Shown piece by piece: positions 10,923 to 24,420 of a stretch of DNA of 64,000 nucleotides (its first letter is position 1; the number at the start of each line of letters is the position of its first letter). This DNA is from Patagioenas fasciata (lineage: Eukaryota; Chordata; Aves; Columbiformes; Columbidae). The notes under the pieces were generated by a model. It searched no databases, was not told the origin of the DNA, and worked only from the letters and a program-made list of their open reading frames with translations. The stretch is taken from positions 63,549,501 through 63,613,500 of the forward strand of contig NC_092520.1 of NCBI RefSeq assembly GCF_037038585.1, in the 5' to 3' direction. The translations under genes were made by a program, and so were the position numbers.

Positions 10923-13900
10923 AACAAATTAAATTAATCCAAATTTCATCACCTACCACAGGTCTCACAGAATTATTACAAATTCTACAAAGGGATGAGA
11001 AATAATATATGTTTTGCCATCCATGGGAAGAATTACATCTCAGACTAGATTAATAATAACCTGGGAATGTGTGTCTTCCATCCTCTCCGTGAACTAGTAG
11101 GGAGACTGAACATGTGGTCTCAGAACAAGAACCTAAACAAAGAGGTGATGGCAGCTTCTCTCTTCTAACCTTCTCGAAGAAAAGTTGTTTCATCTCACTC
11201 TCCCATACCCCATTTTTGTTAAGGAAAACTGCCAGGAAGAGCAAGCAGAGAAAAATACTATAGTCCTTATTGCTCATTTTCTTACACTCACCTGATTCTG
11301 TTGACTGCCACACAATTATATCCACACAGAGTTACACAGAGAGAGAATCAGGTACTGCTGAAACCAAAGGAAAGTGCTAGAGTCTAGTACATTAAATATC
11401 GTATCTAAAAGAAGAGTTACTGGGGATGAATTTTTAACTTTTTGGTCAAGGAAGACACGTACCTAGTGCAGTAAGTTTTGTGCATATCCCTAAGATAATT
11501 ATTTTTAATTCACATCTGTTCATATCTGAGTGGTTTACTATAGGTTTTCAAAGTACAACTGTAGGAGAAGAATTTTGCTCTAAGCTTTATCTAATTAAAT
11601 GGTCCTTCCCTGTTCTATATGCAAATGTTTATGACACTTCCAAAGAATGATTTTGTGAAGAACCCAGCCAAGAGTGAATTCTAAAAATATAATGAGTATT
11701 GATTTGTATACCTAGACCATCAAACTATAGCAATATTAGTATTGCAAACTGTATTTGCACTCTCATAAGACATTAAATCATGCTGTTGAATGGAAGTAAA
11801 GGCTGGTTTTGTACTTGAACTATAGAAGTTTGAAATATTCTGGAGAATATTTACAGGCATTTTTGAAGAAGACTAAGTTATGTGATCATTTTGCATTCTA
11901 AGCTTGTCAAATTTATTGTTTCACATCTTAAGATGTACTTGGGTAAAACTACGTGGTTCCAGCTGATTTTTTCAATTGATCTTGAATTTAGAGAAATTTG
12001 GGCGTGGAGGAGAGACCAATCCTGCAAATATTGGAACCAAAGAAAAAATGTGTATGAAATGTTTCAAAGCATAAATACAGTATTTTGCAAAAAATATCAC
12101 ATTGGAATTTAAGACAGATGCTTCATTGTGTAACTTGCTTCTCCAAAAATTAATGTTTTTCTGCACCAGTTGTATCTAAGCAGATACCTTAACATAGAGT
12201 TTATAAATCCATATGCAGACAGAGTTATCAATTTTAAATAATGACGTAGATATGTACAGTTGCATTGAGGACCTGTCCATTATATAAATATTATTTCATT
12301 ATATTTACCTTGCATATCATGAGGTGGCAATATCTCTAATCATACAGCCTTTATTAATTTTAGCTTAGTGCAGTCTTTCCAATGAGAAAACATGGTATAA
12401 TTCAGTTCATGTTTTCTTTATTTAATAAAAATTTAAGAAGAACATGAATGGTTCTTGGAAATCAATATGTGAGGAATATTCTGAAGAAAATAAACTAGAT
12501 TTCATTATAAACTGAATATTGTCTTCTTGATGTATCCAGTGACAGAGATTTCCTGGAATGAAGTCAAGAGAACAATTTTCCACACGGTAAAAGGGTCCAA
12601 AATGCTTAGTCTGTGACCTTTGAGGAAGATTTTTGGCTTAAGTGTAGATTAAAAAAAATTTTGCTAAAGCTGCAAGCATACAACATATAGTGTATTGCAA
12701 ATCAGATGGTAGCCAGCAAAAATTCCATATTAATTAAAAAAAAAACAAAAACAACTATGTCTCTCTTTAAATCTTGTAATGCTCTGGCAAGGGTCCAAAT
12801 AAGAATGGGTAGGTGTCCTAAGAAATGCTGTACTTAGTCTTGCTGATGTTGCAGTAGCATAGACATTTTGCTGAAGTTTGTGCTGCGTTGGTAAATTAAA
12901 TATTGAGGAAATCATAAAACATGATCCTTTTGATCATCTCTTCATCAAGCTTACCATCATATTTGCAGATCCAAAAGTGATATCATAAAAACTTCCCAGT
13001 TTGGCTTGTTGTGAAGGTTTTGCAGCCTTGCAGAACCTGCTGGTGGAATGGACTTGGGAAGGAAGGGAGTCACTGCCAAATCTGAATACTTGGTGGACAC
13101 CTAGTGTCCTGGAATCATCAGCTACACATGCAATAGAGATTTATTCCTCTATGGTAAAATAAGGTCTTTTATCCAGATGCTCAAAGAATATGGTCGTAGT
13201 ACAACTCTATGAACTCTTCTTAACTGATCGCACAAATTTTAAAGCTACAGAGTCACGCTAGGTTGTTTTATTGCTGTGTGTTACTTTTCTCTGGGGCAGT
13301 AAACTTTGCGTTCTTTCCTACACAGTGGTCATATGAACACTGCACGCTTTCTCCCTCTTGCCTTCCCTTCATCCACCTCAGCAATAGGTACTGAGGGCAC
13401 TTTTACACAAAGAGTCACTGGGGAGAGACAGAAGCCTCTCAGACTGTTGCAGTATCTACCAGGAGACTCTTCATGGGGCAGAAGAACCTGCCTCCACTCT
13501 GAAAATGATGACCTGAGCTCCTGACAGTGTACGGTTCAGAGACAATCTCCAAGCTGGTTTGTCTTGACTTCTTGCGGGTGATGCTGACTTTCCAAACCAC
13601 CTCCATGCTCTCTACTACAGTTTGGAAACTGATTTGGAAAGTATGCAATCTAAATTTAAATACTGCACTAGCTTACCCTGTGACTTGGTTCTTCTGTTGT
13701 CAAAGACCAAAAATGCTTCTGCAAATCATGGGGACACTTGAACTGCTGTGGAAAAGGGGATAAAACTTCATAATAGAAAATATTAAACACACCAAATACA
13801 GGGTTTGCCAACAGTCCTTGCTTTTTACTTTATATATCAAACTTGAATATGTTGTTCCCAAAGGCCCAATGCTTTTTTTGTGCTGCTGTCCTTCAGAGGT

Positions 13901-14081
13901 AGCTTGCAGAATATTATAGAAGTTACAGAATGAAACTGGTGTGAATGGTTAGGGATTTGGCCATTCCTGTGTGAATTTCAAGTCTTAGACTCTCAGCCTC
14001 AAATAATCTAGAAAATATTGTGAAAATATTGCTGTCATTGCTCCAGAACCACTCAGCAGTCAGTTTCTCTGGAAAACAAAA
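10923..14081. other. Unassigned AT-rich noncoding stretch
   Basis: No exon, young repeat or RNA gene is recognised. Open frames (such as 11050-11325 minus and 11882-12112 plus) are short, on conflicting strands and without family resemblance. Confidence 0.5.
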
Positions 14082-14097
14082 ACACACACACACACAA
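14082..14097. repeat. (AC)8 microsatellite
   Basis: Eight AC units within unique-looking sequence. Confidence 0.85.
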
Positions 14098-14289
14098 AAG
14101 TATTTCCTACAGAAGCACTGCAGAGTGATCAAAGTATTTCACCTTATTTTAAAAGCCCTTTGTAGAATTTTAGGGTATATGAGATTTACAGTTTTCCTAC
14201 TACAAATAAGTGGAGCTCCACTCTGAGTTAGTCTCATTGGGCAACAGTGAACTGGAAATTATAGTTAGTTCTAATCCATTTCTAATAGC

Positions 14290-14470
14290 CTTGTGCTGGC
14301 CTCAAGGCGTAATTGAAATTCTAATATATAAGACTGGAGCAGCTGCTAAATTTGAATTAATGTATTAACTATTTGGAGGAATTAGTTAATTAACTTTAAC
14401 ATTGTTATAGTTTCTTTAACAGTGTTTCAAAATAACTGACTGTGATTAATAGACCATGATAAGAATTTTG
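14290..14470. promoter_or_regulatory. Candidate enhancer: dense TAAT/TTAATTAA motifs
   Basis: Homeodomain-type cores are unusually dense: GAATTAATG, GTATTAACT, GGAATTAGTTAATTAAC, TTTAACATTG and GTGATTAATAG fall within about 110 bp. There is no repeat signature. Such clusters typify vertebrate developmental enhancers, but in AT-rich DNA they can also arise by chance, so this is inference only. Confidence 0.25.
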
Positions 14471-17400
14471 ATCAGTTGGGATGTAATTTTTCTTGGTTAA
14501 AAAAGGAAGAATTTATTGTGTATTAAAATTTTGTTTGAATTATTTAATTGTAGATTTCAATCTTGTCTCAAAATGCAATCTTCATCCATTCAGTGACACA
14601 AGAAGTTAGTTTCCTCTATCCAAACATTTACAAACCTTGTCTCCGTTTCCTTTCCTTCTTCTATTATTTCATTTAATTTCATGTGGTTTTAATGAGTGAT
14701 TGTTTTCAATAGTTTTTGAGAGTTTCAGTCAGCAATATTTCATTCTGGAATAAAACCTAATGATCCATAAATTCCTAATGCCATATTTTTATAGTCAGTA
14801 AATTAGTCTTAAATGGGTTCAGTAAGTTCTATGATGTATGTCATTAATTGTTAATGGTGTTTTAACTAGATAATTGTTGTAAAAGGTTGTTTATCATCAC
14901 CATTGGTGAGTGACTGTTCTTTGCAATCTGTTCCGCCTCGTACTGATGAACTTATGCTATTCACCATTATGTGCACCAAAGAGATCATGAGACTGTGAAG
15001 CATAGTTTAAATATCAAATTCAAACTTGTCCAGTGAATAATGAACCTACAGACCGTCAGACTTAATAAGGTCAGATTACTTTTCATTTTCCAAACAGAAA
15101 CACATGTGTATCACATAGTAGTGCTCTTTGCACATAATGTAAATGAGTTATAAACCAATCCTGCCTGAGCAATAAAAATGCCTCAGCTTAGATCCAAGCC
15201 AATTCAGGCATTAAATTACCTGAAGATTATGCTATCCGATGACTTAGTGACCTCAGTAGCAAATGAAGCTTGGATAATCATTGGTGGTTCCTCCCTAGGA
15301 TGGAGAGGTAGTATTACTTTAATGACATACCCTAATTAGAGGAAAAGTTCATCAAGTGCTAAGCAAAGTGAACTTTTCCATACACAAAAGTAAGTTAGTA
15401 AAAGTGAATTGACTCTCCTGTTTGAACTTGAATCCTTAAGCAGTATTATGACTTCACAGGCTGTTTCCACCTAGTTAATTATCAAGTAAACAGATATCTT
15501 CAATAAGGTCAGATCTAACTACAAAGAATAAGAATACAAAGTCTTATTTCACCAAACATAGGAGGCACAAAGCATCCAGAGGTAATGCCTTTGCTTGCTA
15601 TTCCAAGTCTCTCTCTGGGTTGCCCTCATTCCTCAATACACACATGCTCTTCTGTCCTTGCTGTCGGGGGTGAGTTCTCTTAGGGTATTGCTACAAATAT
15701 TGCTCTTTTATGTCTTTAGGTTGTCTTTTCATATTTGCTCTGTGATTCTTTGGTGTCCCAACTATTTTTCTCTGCACACAGCCAACTCAGAGGAGTCCTG
15801 GCCCCTTGCATTTTCTTCCCGCTGGTGGTCAGCTGCCTAGCTTAACTCCTAAATGGTCAGTGCACAGCCTGCTGATCAGTCCCAGTTTGTTCACATTCCA
15901 TTCCATGCAGCTCTTACACGTTTACCCTAAAGGAGAGATAGCGGATATTTGAACTCAGTTACAGGGTAAAATCTTTAGCATAACATTAACCCAGTCCTTA
16001 GGAGAACAACACAGGTGGAATGAAGCTTGCAGGCCCAGGCCAGCCCCTGGGTCATACCTGTTTTTCTTTCCCCTCATCTCCTGTGCCTGAAGTTATATGG
16101 AACCCCATGGACAGTATGAGCTGAGCCTGGATTCCATGTGTGTAAACATGGGCTAGTGAAAGGGTATGATGTGCCAGCTTCAAATCCTCCCAAGACAGAT
16201 TAGGTGTTTCTTAAGGGAGGGTACTTAACACTGTCAATCATTTTCCCTAACGCCTACTATAGCAAGAAGGGCATTAGGGTCTGGAGACTTTTGTCTGCCC
16301 TGATCCCCTGCATAACTAGGGTGTGTGAGCATGTATGCACCACACAGAAGGAACAGATGTAATTTATAGTGACTTGTTTGGCATGCAGCAGGATGATGAG
16401 GCTGTATTGCTGTAATCTGCCAAGAAAATCTGGTACAAAGGCACATGTTGTGCTCATGCTACAGATCACAATATTTTACCCATCTCATTGGCTGCTATAC
16501 CTGCTTCATTCCCCAATTACTTTTTGCACCCTTACTAAATGCCGCAACCACCTACCAGCCCTGCATGACTGAAAAAGCCTGCCAGTGACAGCCTCCTGTA
16601 AGGAGCCAGTAAAGAGTCTCAGTAGCTCATAAAAAGAAGCAAGAACAAATTTTTCTCCCCTAGAATATCAGTCTCCTCAAATACAGGCAGGATGCACGAT
16701 GCCCAGCAAAGCAGTGCTGATGATGACCTGTTTCTTTGCACTGGAACCACCTTCTAGAAATACTTTTCCTCCTCACTACTACAGCCACATTTCACAATAA
16801 TGCTCTTTCCAAGTGGCGTCTCTTGCTCCTCTCCACATTTGGAAGGCTCCCCTCTATTCCCATGTTCCTCACCACCACTTCAGAGCAAGTAGGCATGCGT
16901 TGTGGAGTGCCATGATCAGAAAGTCCCACTCTTACCAGCTTAGTCAGTGCTCATACTGCTTTTCTCCTTGAAAAGGGGACTGAACCTTTCAAAAACAGAG
17001 GAGGAATCACCCTCATTCTTTACAATATGGGGCCAAAAGATGCCATCATTGCCACCACAATGTGAAAACAGTGGTGGTTAGAGCATGCACCCCAAAACAT
17101 AGTAAAAGCCAATCTCCTGAAAAAAAAAAAAGGCCCCTACCGTGAGAATACAAGTACTTCTAGAGTGAACATAGGGAGTGGGATGAGTTCTCTCTAGTTT
17201 TCCAGTTGAAGGAGCTCCTTTATACACATAGTATTAAAAGATTCACTGAGAAGTAGTGTGAGAGTAAAGAAAGAATTTTCCAGGAGGAAGAAAAGCTGAT
17301 TGTTAGTCCCTGCTCTTATCTGTTCTTACACACACTCTTATATTTTACCTACAACCAGCATTGGATAAGAGGTACCAGCAGATCTTGGGGCCTTGGGACT

Positions 17401-19067
17401 TAGCCTGCTCAAATGCAATCTGTACCCACTAGGTGAGAAAGCTATGCTTAGTCTCATTCCTTCTATCCAGCCAAGAAGGTCTTCCATGTGATGAACAGCT
17501 TCAAATAATCTGAAAGGGAGAGGGAATAAAGCAAAACAACTGTAAGTCACTGGGCCAAAGAAGAGAACACTTCACAAGGTAAACTGGCATTCAATTACTT
17601 CAGGCAGACATGGAACCTGACTGGTATCCTACATGATAGGTTAACCCTCAAACTACCCAGGTGTGGTACAAAAACTGAGAAGCACCACCTTCCTTCTTTA
17701 GAGATTGCATGGTTTTGCGTGGAGCTAACATCAGCCCTGAGATTGCCTGCCAGACCACAATGTCTTGTGCAAATGAGTGAAAATAGACATATTTAAGGAG
17801 CCAGTTTGGTTTATACATAAAACAGATGAGAAAATTATCACTTCTGAAAATTCATATATATAGAAAATTTTCTGAAATGCTCAGCCTGCAAAAGCATGTG
17901 GAGCTTCAGTTTTTAGGACCTGAACTAGCTAAACTTTAATTTGTTTTTATATTAAAGGCTATGGCAGTGTGAACTAATCTGTCTGCATATACAGGGAATG
18001 CCACTGCACATAAAAACCACTTATCTGAGTTGCATTATGAAATTTTCTAAATAACTTCAAGAGGTCTTCAGCTTACTAATATGAAATCATTACAGAAATT
18101 GGGTTAAAATCCTTTGGGTGAACTCCTTTGGATATCTGGGCTGTTATTTGTAGTATCTATTATTTCACTATCCATAAATCTCTAGAAATAAGTCAGCCAT
18201 TATTTCAGCCCAAGACTCTAGTTTCTACTCCTGCTTTTACTCTTCTCACATAAGCTTACCATAATCCTTTTAATAACTATTTGTTCTGTTTACAATATTT
18301 TGAGCAGTATCAACCTTAAGCCACTAACATTTTTTCCACTGGTTTAATGAAGATCAGATTAATTTTATTAGCATTCAAAAGATGCTTTTTTCTGATGATC
18401 AATCATAGTTCTGTTGGGATTTTTTGAAAAGCCTAAGAGAGGTGGTTATCCAGATACCAATGAATTTCAATGACAGTAAGTTACATGACACAGACCATTG
18501 GAGAATTTGAGCTTTAATTATACCTACAGTCCTAAGATCAGCCCTTGAAATACATCGTGTATATCTGCACACTTTCTTGGAGCTCAGTCTTGAATCATAC
18601 TGCCAAAAAAAAAAAATAAAAAGAGACATGGGAGTGATTAAAAATCAAAAATAATAATTCATAAGCCTCATAGGGTATAATGTATGGGCTAAGGGTGATG
18701 ATATGTTATGTTAGCAAAAAGGAACTCAACCATTATCTGTCTTGTTAGTGCTGTTTCAGAATCACAAAAACAGGGCTTTCCCTCAACACCTCCTGTCTTG
18801 TCCCTATTCTCTTCTTCTCTTTATCTCACACTAAACCTTCATACCAAACCCAATCCTTTGGATCTGGCCAGTGGGGAGGTTTACCTCTCTACAGATTTCT
18901 CACCAATGTAGATGTTTTATTTGCATCCATGAACTGTTTAAAACTAGCAGGAATCTCCTTACAGGAAGGACTATAATAAATTCAGTCCCCTATAGAGCAT
19001 GCAGAGACCTCAGCATCAAAGAACACATTAAATGCTTCTCAGTTTGGCATAAAGTATGCTCGACACA
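14471..19067. other. Unassigned unique-looking noncoding stretch
   Basis: No gene or familiar repeat is recognised. 15120-15310 has enhancer-like complexity (CCAATCCTGCCTGAGCAATA, ATAATCATTGG) but no decisive feature. Short T or A runs occur, for example A12 at about 17120-17131 and A13 at about 18604-18616. Confidence 0.45.
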
Positions 19068-19122
19068 GACAGTTGGGCTAAATATCCGACAAGACGTTTC
19101 CCAGCCCTGTGATTCTATGATT
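19068..19122 (+). mobile_element. CR1 3'-terminal fragment (short)
   Basis: The segment ends in CCCAGCCCTGTGATTCTATG, the typical end of a plus-oriented CR1 3' UTR, preceded by a diverged GGGCTAAATATCCGACAAGA stretch in the position of the usual GACTAGATGAC-type sequence. Only about 55 bp are recognisable, so it is either a severely truncated insertion or a coincidental match. Confidence 0.45.
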
Positions 19123-20720
19123 TGTTGAAAAGGACGTGTTCTCATGTAGAAGATGTGAATGAATACAAACTTCTCAGAAACATTTACTTTAAATGATACT
19201 TGGCCTCACTGGCTATTGCTCCTCTTTTTCACAGGTGACTATTAACACTGCTCTTGACCTCCTCTGCTCCCCATGGAGACTCTGCTTGGGAAGTCACTGA
19301 TGTTTCCCCATGCTGAGAAGGAGGGAGGAACTGCACTTTCACTGAGCGCTGTTGGCAGGGAGGAGGAAAGAGAGAGAAAAAGTCCACTGGGAGCACCAAG
19401 AATACCTAGAATGCTCCAGCTCCTTTTAATCACTGAATACAAATGACCTAAAAATGACCCTAAAGATAATCCAAGTCCAAAAAGAAAAAAATAAAAAATG
19501 TGGCAAGTAGGGAGAAAGGAGGATTATGAAGACATCCCTTTGATAAACTCAGCCCCCTTACAAAGGCTGGAGGGTAGAATTTGAAGATATATTAGTGGTG
19601 ATGGTAAATATGGCAGCTTTCCAATATCAGTGTTGTCAGTTTATCCTGAAAAGTTGACCTTTTTAAACTAGCACAGAATCCTTCCTTTTTCCTGTATGAC
19701 AACATTTTGCCTTTTTGTGGAAACAGTTCCCTAACAGGTTTCCTCTTGGTCATTTATTACACATAGAGTGCTAGGTTTGGTTTCTAATAGTTCCTTTTCA
19801 GCTAGCTCTGCATCTTCTTCACAGTGCCAGCCTTTCAACTGAACAGCACATTATGCCTGGATAAGACTCAAAGAGCAGCTTAATATCAGGGTTCTCTGGA
19901 GCCATAATAACTGGTTCAAGATCGAACAGATAAAACCACATCAATATTTCTGTATGTTCCATGAGGTAGATAAATATCTATTCTGTATATGTTTATCTGT
20001 GCGTTAAAGCTGTATTTTACCATCACTCTGGGGAAAGAGAGATGAAAATAAACAAATGTCATCAGAAGATCCAGAGAACAGCAAGTATAAAGCAACTGTC
20101 ACCTGCTGCATGTGTCAGCAGCATAATCTCTTCATGTCAGACCAAATGGATTGCTTTGCAAGGCGCCATTTTTAACCCCTTTAAACTTCAGAAAATGTGA
20201 TTCTGCAAAATATTTTACACTAGCTGAATCCAGTCATTTCCAGGGAATTTACTGAAATATTGCTGCAAGTACAAATAGAACAGTGCCTTCACAGGAGGGG
20301 GCTGAACTGGGAAGAGGCTGGACATGAAAGACAAACTGCTTGTGAGTTTTTAAATTACGTGAATCTACTACTCAGTTTTATAATCCTGAAATGTTAATAA
20401 AACAGGTCCAGAACACAAAATATAAGAAAAAATAGAAAGGCAGTCATTCATTTGCTATTCATTCTTTAGAGTTTACATTCTGAAATTTTTTCTGTCCACA
20501 GGTAAAGTTTAAAAAGGGGACTTTTTAACTGACCTTCAGTTCTGTTGTATTCTCAAAACTGGGAACCAGATTTAAAAACCACCAAATTTTGCAAGGTTTT
20601 TTTCTGAAGGCAGAAAGGACAATGTCAGAGCTCTTATCAACACTTGTATTCAAACCTTACCTCATCTCCAGCTGTAAGAATAGGTCAGTAAATACACTTA
20701 CCCAAAACTTCCTTATGGTA
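19123..20720. other. Unassigned noncoding stretch
   Basis: Unique-looking sequence with no recognised exon or repeat. The minus frame at 19242-19442 and other short frames are not similar to any family I know. 20090-20290 has balanced composition and could be conserved noncoding DNA, but there is no decisive motif. Confidence 0.45.
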
Positions 20721-20952
20721 ATAGAATCATATAACCATAGAATAGTTTGGGTTGGAAGGGACCTTCAAAGGCCACCTAGTCCAGCCCCCTGCAATGAGCA
20801 GGGACATCTGCAACTAGATCAGGTTGCTCAGAGCCCCGTCCAGCCTGGCCTGGAATGTCTCCAGGGATGGGGCATCTCCCACCTCTCTGGGCAGCCTGGG
20901 CCAGTATTTCACTACTGCCATTGTAAAAAGTTACTTCCCTGTATCTAACCTG
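20721..20952 (-). mobile_element. CR1 LINE 3' end, minus orientation
   Basis: The plus strand begins with the reverse-complemented CR1 tail (ATAGAATCATATAACCATAG) and continues GGTTGGAAGGGACCTTCAAA, CCACCTAGTCCAGCCCCCTG and CACCTCTCTGGGCAGCCTGG. These are diagnostic for avian CR1 3' UTR and the end of ORF2. It is 5'-truncated after about 230 bp. It accounts for the 119-residue plus-strand frame across 20589-20948, which is therefore not a gene. Confidence 0.95.
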
Positions 20953-23270
20953 AGGTGTTTGTGTGAAAAGCTAAGAAAATGCTGCTTGCAATTTTCACAG
21001 TGTTGGACTGTGAGGACTTCTTGTCACATCAGTCTCTTAGACCATGCTGTCCACAGGACAGGCCTCATACAGGTTGTGTCCCTATCACAAGCAGTGTGGA
21101 TGAGTGGGAGTGAATATCTGTAAAGCAATTAGTGCTGAGGACCTGATGTTCTCAAGGTGTACATTGCAGAGTGAGGTGGTTTTTTTTGGGGGGGAGTCAC
21201 TTCAGGATAGCTGTTTTCTGCCTATTTGTGGCTAGAGACCAGTAGGTGCACATCTGGAACTGATCTTCCAGTTTATTTTCATTTGAAAGGAACCCAGTTT
21301 GTTTACTCTGAGACTGCTCCACGATGCAAAACAAAGTGCAAGTAGAAGCAACTGGGAGATATTCTTCAGTAACACACTAGCACTCTAAACTCAAATGTGA
21401 ATGTTGATATACCCTCAACATCCAAGAAGAAGCTACTCTCTGCTTCCACAGCTTGAGGTTGTGAAGTAGGACACTGGATCTTATTTAAATAGCCAGTTCA
21501 TAGGTTCATCATAATAACTCTGTTCTTAGCTTTCTGTTACAGAGCAGTTCATTAAAACAGATTTTTCAAAACACCACTCATTGCTGTGGGGGAACCAAAT
21601 CCTGACATTTATACAATAAAGATGGATGTGCCATATAGGTACATCTTTCAAGGCACTGTGTATTTTATACAACAAAACTTATACTTATCCCCAAACAACA
21701 AATCTTCCCATTTCAATCCCAAGTTCAACTCCACTTGCATCTTTATGAGGTCCTACCAGCACTGAAATAACTGCTGGTGTGTGGAACCACAGAGGGGCAC
21801 TGTGAGTGTTCAGCAGAGCCAATGTCATCCACTTGCTTTTCCACCTGCCATCAGCGAAGACCTGCGATCTGACAACAGCCAGAGAAACCGTGCAAGTTTT
21901 GTTCCTCCCAGGCTGCTCTGTTCCCTGAGGTTTGCTACCTCACTGAGGCAGGCACTTAGTGAAACTGCCATCAGAGAGATCAGGAGTGACAGGCACAAAT
22001 TTCCAAGGATCCTTACAAGTCTCACGTGGGTTTTAAGCAAAACTGGCTTTCTTTTTTTTTTTTTTTTTAAGGGGTCTGGCAACCTTACTGGAGCTGATAT
22101 GAATTACCCAGCTGAAGCCTAAGATTTAGCGTGTGAGTGAAAGTGCTCCCATGAAAAACGCACTGGTGTTATGTGTCTAGTTCCCAGAACTCTGATGCCT
22201 CCCTTTGCGTCCACCATCAGCAATGCAATCATTCAAATAAGCTGAAATCAATCATATAATGAGTCCCACCATACGATACTTATCTTTGAGGGGAATGAAT
22301 AAATCATTGTGCTTTTGACAGGGTATTTATGCCATAAATTGACCTAGCAAGTGGCATGGCAACACTTTGATAGTTATGGCTGTGATAGTGACAATTTAGG
22401 AATGAATGCATCTTTGTACTTTGACCAGTTCAAATCCTGGCACCTGTTGAAACTAAAACTGTGCAGAGAAAAAATCCTACCCTTAATAGAGACGTTGGAA
22501 ACAAAACGGAGAGCTGTCAGAGGAGAATGCAGAGGAGACCTGATGCATAACCCCCCTGCCAGGAGGAAACGTACCTGGGAGCAACAGGAAACTGATAAGC
22601 TCCTTTCTCTGCAGTGACAGAGCAAAGCTTGCAGGTCTGAACCGAGAGCAATCACAGTTATTCACCTTTCAGCACCAAGCCACGCTCTGCAGAAAGGAGC
22701 ACTCTCAAAACGATCACGTTCCTTCTTAGGGTTTTTCTCCGTTTCTCACTGCTCTCTGTCCATACTCAGCAGGTTTCTCATTTATAATTAATATTTTCAT
22801 AAATAATGCAGTCAGAAAAGCAGAGATTTGCAGTAAATGGCCAAGTCTGTCCTTTCTGGCCAATATTAGCTAGTCTCTACTTACACATTACTATTATGGA
22901 GGGTTAGAGACAAGCTTTATTCCTCAGAATGTACTAAAACTGAATGTGAAGTTAGCTCCCTTTTGCTTTGGATTTATTTTTTGTATCTACCACCTGCCAG
23001 GTTTGTGTCCTGAACAATATGATACTGAAGACATCGAATGTTGAGTGACATTAGCCTGTCAATCTTTATTCTTGCTGTAGTGATTTTTAGTGCTAAACCC
23101 ATTATTTTTAAGAGCATACTGTAGGTGCAAATGAAGAACTATAACAGATTTTCAGGGGTTCAGGAAACTGTAGACAGGATAAGTATTTGTGGCGCATAAA
23201 AGCAAACAGTGATTTAAAAACAGCTGTTACAAGCAATTATATATGTATCATAACTACTGTAGTAGATGCA
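20953..23270. other. Unassigned noncoding stretch
   Basis: No recognised repeat or exon. Features are a T8G7 junction at 21180-21194, a T18 run near 22052-22069 that inflates opposing open frames at 21781-22122, and overlapping frames at 22351-22665 without family resemblance. Confidence 0.45.
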
Positions 23271-23392
23271 CAAAATATTATATATATTATATATAAATAG
23301 AAATAAAGTGTAAAGTATATTAAAATCATAGGTAAGTAAAATATATACAGTATATGAATACAAATATATATTTATATATATACACACACACC
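23271..23392. repeat. AT-rich low-complexity block with (TA)n and (AC)n
   Basis: Interrupted TA dinucleotide tracts such as ATATATTATATATAAATAG and TATATTTATATATATACAC end in a short AC run. Probably a decayed microsatellite. Confidence 0.85.
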
Positions 23393-23520
23393 TCCCATTT
23401 TTTCTCTGAATGTTTGGTGCCTCTCTGGAATCTCCTAATTAATGGTAATACTAACGCTTACAAATTTCTGTACTGGGTACTCTAGACATCATTCAAAATA
23501 AACATGTTGCATAAGTTAAC

Positions 23521-23572
23521 AGTGTTATCCCCATTTATTAAATGATAAAGCTGGGCCATAGGGATAGATATC
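23521..23572. repeat. Possible MIR-like SINE remnant
   Basis: GTTATCCCCATTTATTAAAT followed by GCTGGGCCATAGGGAT resembles the MIR core (TTATCCCCATTTTACAGATG..., then CTGAGGC). The match is short and diverged, so confidence is low. It is immediately followed by the ancient minus-strand CR1. Confidence 0.3.
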
Positions 23573-23599
23573 AACACAGGTCATCTGTGTTTTAGCACT

Positions 23600-24420
23600 A
23601 GATTCAAAGACATCTTCAGAACCATGAGGTACAATTCCCTGTTCTCATGGTAGATCATGTTGCAGATTTTATTTCATGAACTTATCTGTTTCTGTTTGAA
23701 AAGTGATTGAGATTTTTTGCTTGCACAACTCCTTTGGAAGTCTGTTCCCAAGCCCTGTGACTCTGATGTTTGTGAGTGTTTTCTAATTTCTAGTCTAAGT
23801 GTATACCTAGCTGGTTTACAGCCTTTTATTCTTATGTCAATAATGTTCTTTAGCTAAATACTTTTCCTCTTCTCTGATGCTTATTCTCTTGACATATCTG
23901 TAGTGCACAGTAATTCCCTCTCTCAACCTTTGTTTTCTTTGGCTAAACAAACGGAACTTCTCATTTCCTCTTGCAAAATAGACTGTCCTTTCCCCTGATT
24001 ACTGTAGAAAATCTTCTCTGTAGCTACAAAAATGTGAATTCACCTCATTTTAACATAGGTTCTTTATCATAGAAGTATCTTGTTCAACAACATTAATAAT
24101 TTCCATCTCTACTGAAAACATATAACCTAACAGATAAAACAGCATGTGTCTTTTTTTCTTGGCTACATCATAACAGTGACTTAGAGGCTTTCTATACTAC
24201 CCTGTCTCCTGCATCCTCCCTTCTGTCTAAGTGGTATTATTAATACATCCTCTCTTTTTCTAACAGGCCCATCTCCTTGCTATATAACAGCTGGTTATGA
24301 GTAAGTATTGTGTGCATGGTCTTGCACTTTTCCAGTTCAACTTCATCCCATTCCTAGGAGTTAATCTGATTTTTTCTGGAAACTATCAAGTAAGCTTTCT
24401 CATGTAATCTTGTCAAAAAA
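23600..24420 (-). mobile_element. Ancient CR1-type LINE, 3' half, minus orientation
   Basis: On the plus strand the sequence follows the reverse complement of the old CR1 end. It has GGAAGTCTGTTCCCAAGCCC, then a TCTAATTTCTAGTCTAAGTG segment, TTATTCTTATGTCAATAATG, CTTCTCTGATGCTTATTCTC, TTTGGCTAAACAAACGGAAC and TCCTTTCCCCTGATTACTGT. Past 24300 the collinear CR1 motif TTGCACTTTTCCAGTTCAAC, then TTCATCCCATTCCTAGGAG, is visible. Many substitutions and indels place it with the old amniote-age copies. It has no coding capacity. Confidence 0.75.

Noticed and set aside
20589..20948. 119-codon plus-strand frame
   Set aside because: Mostly antisense to the minus-strand CR1 3' end.
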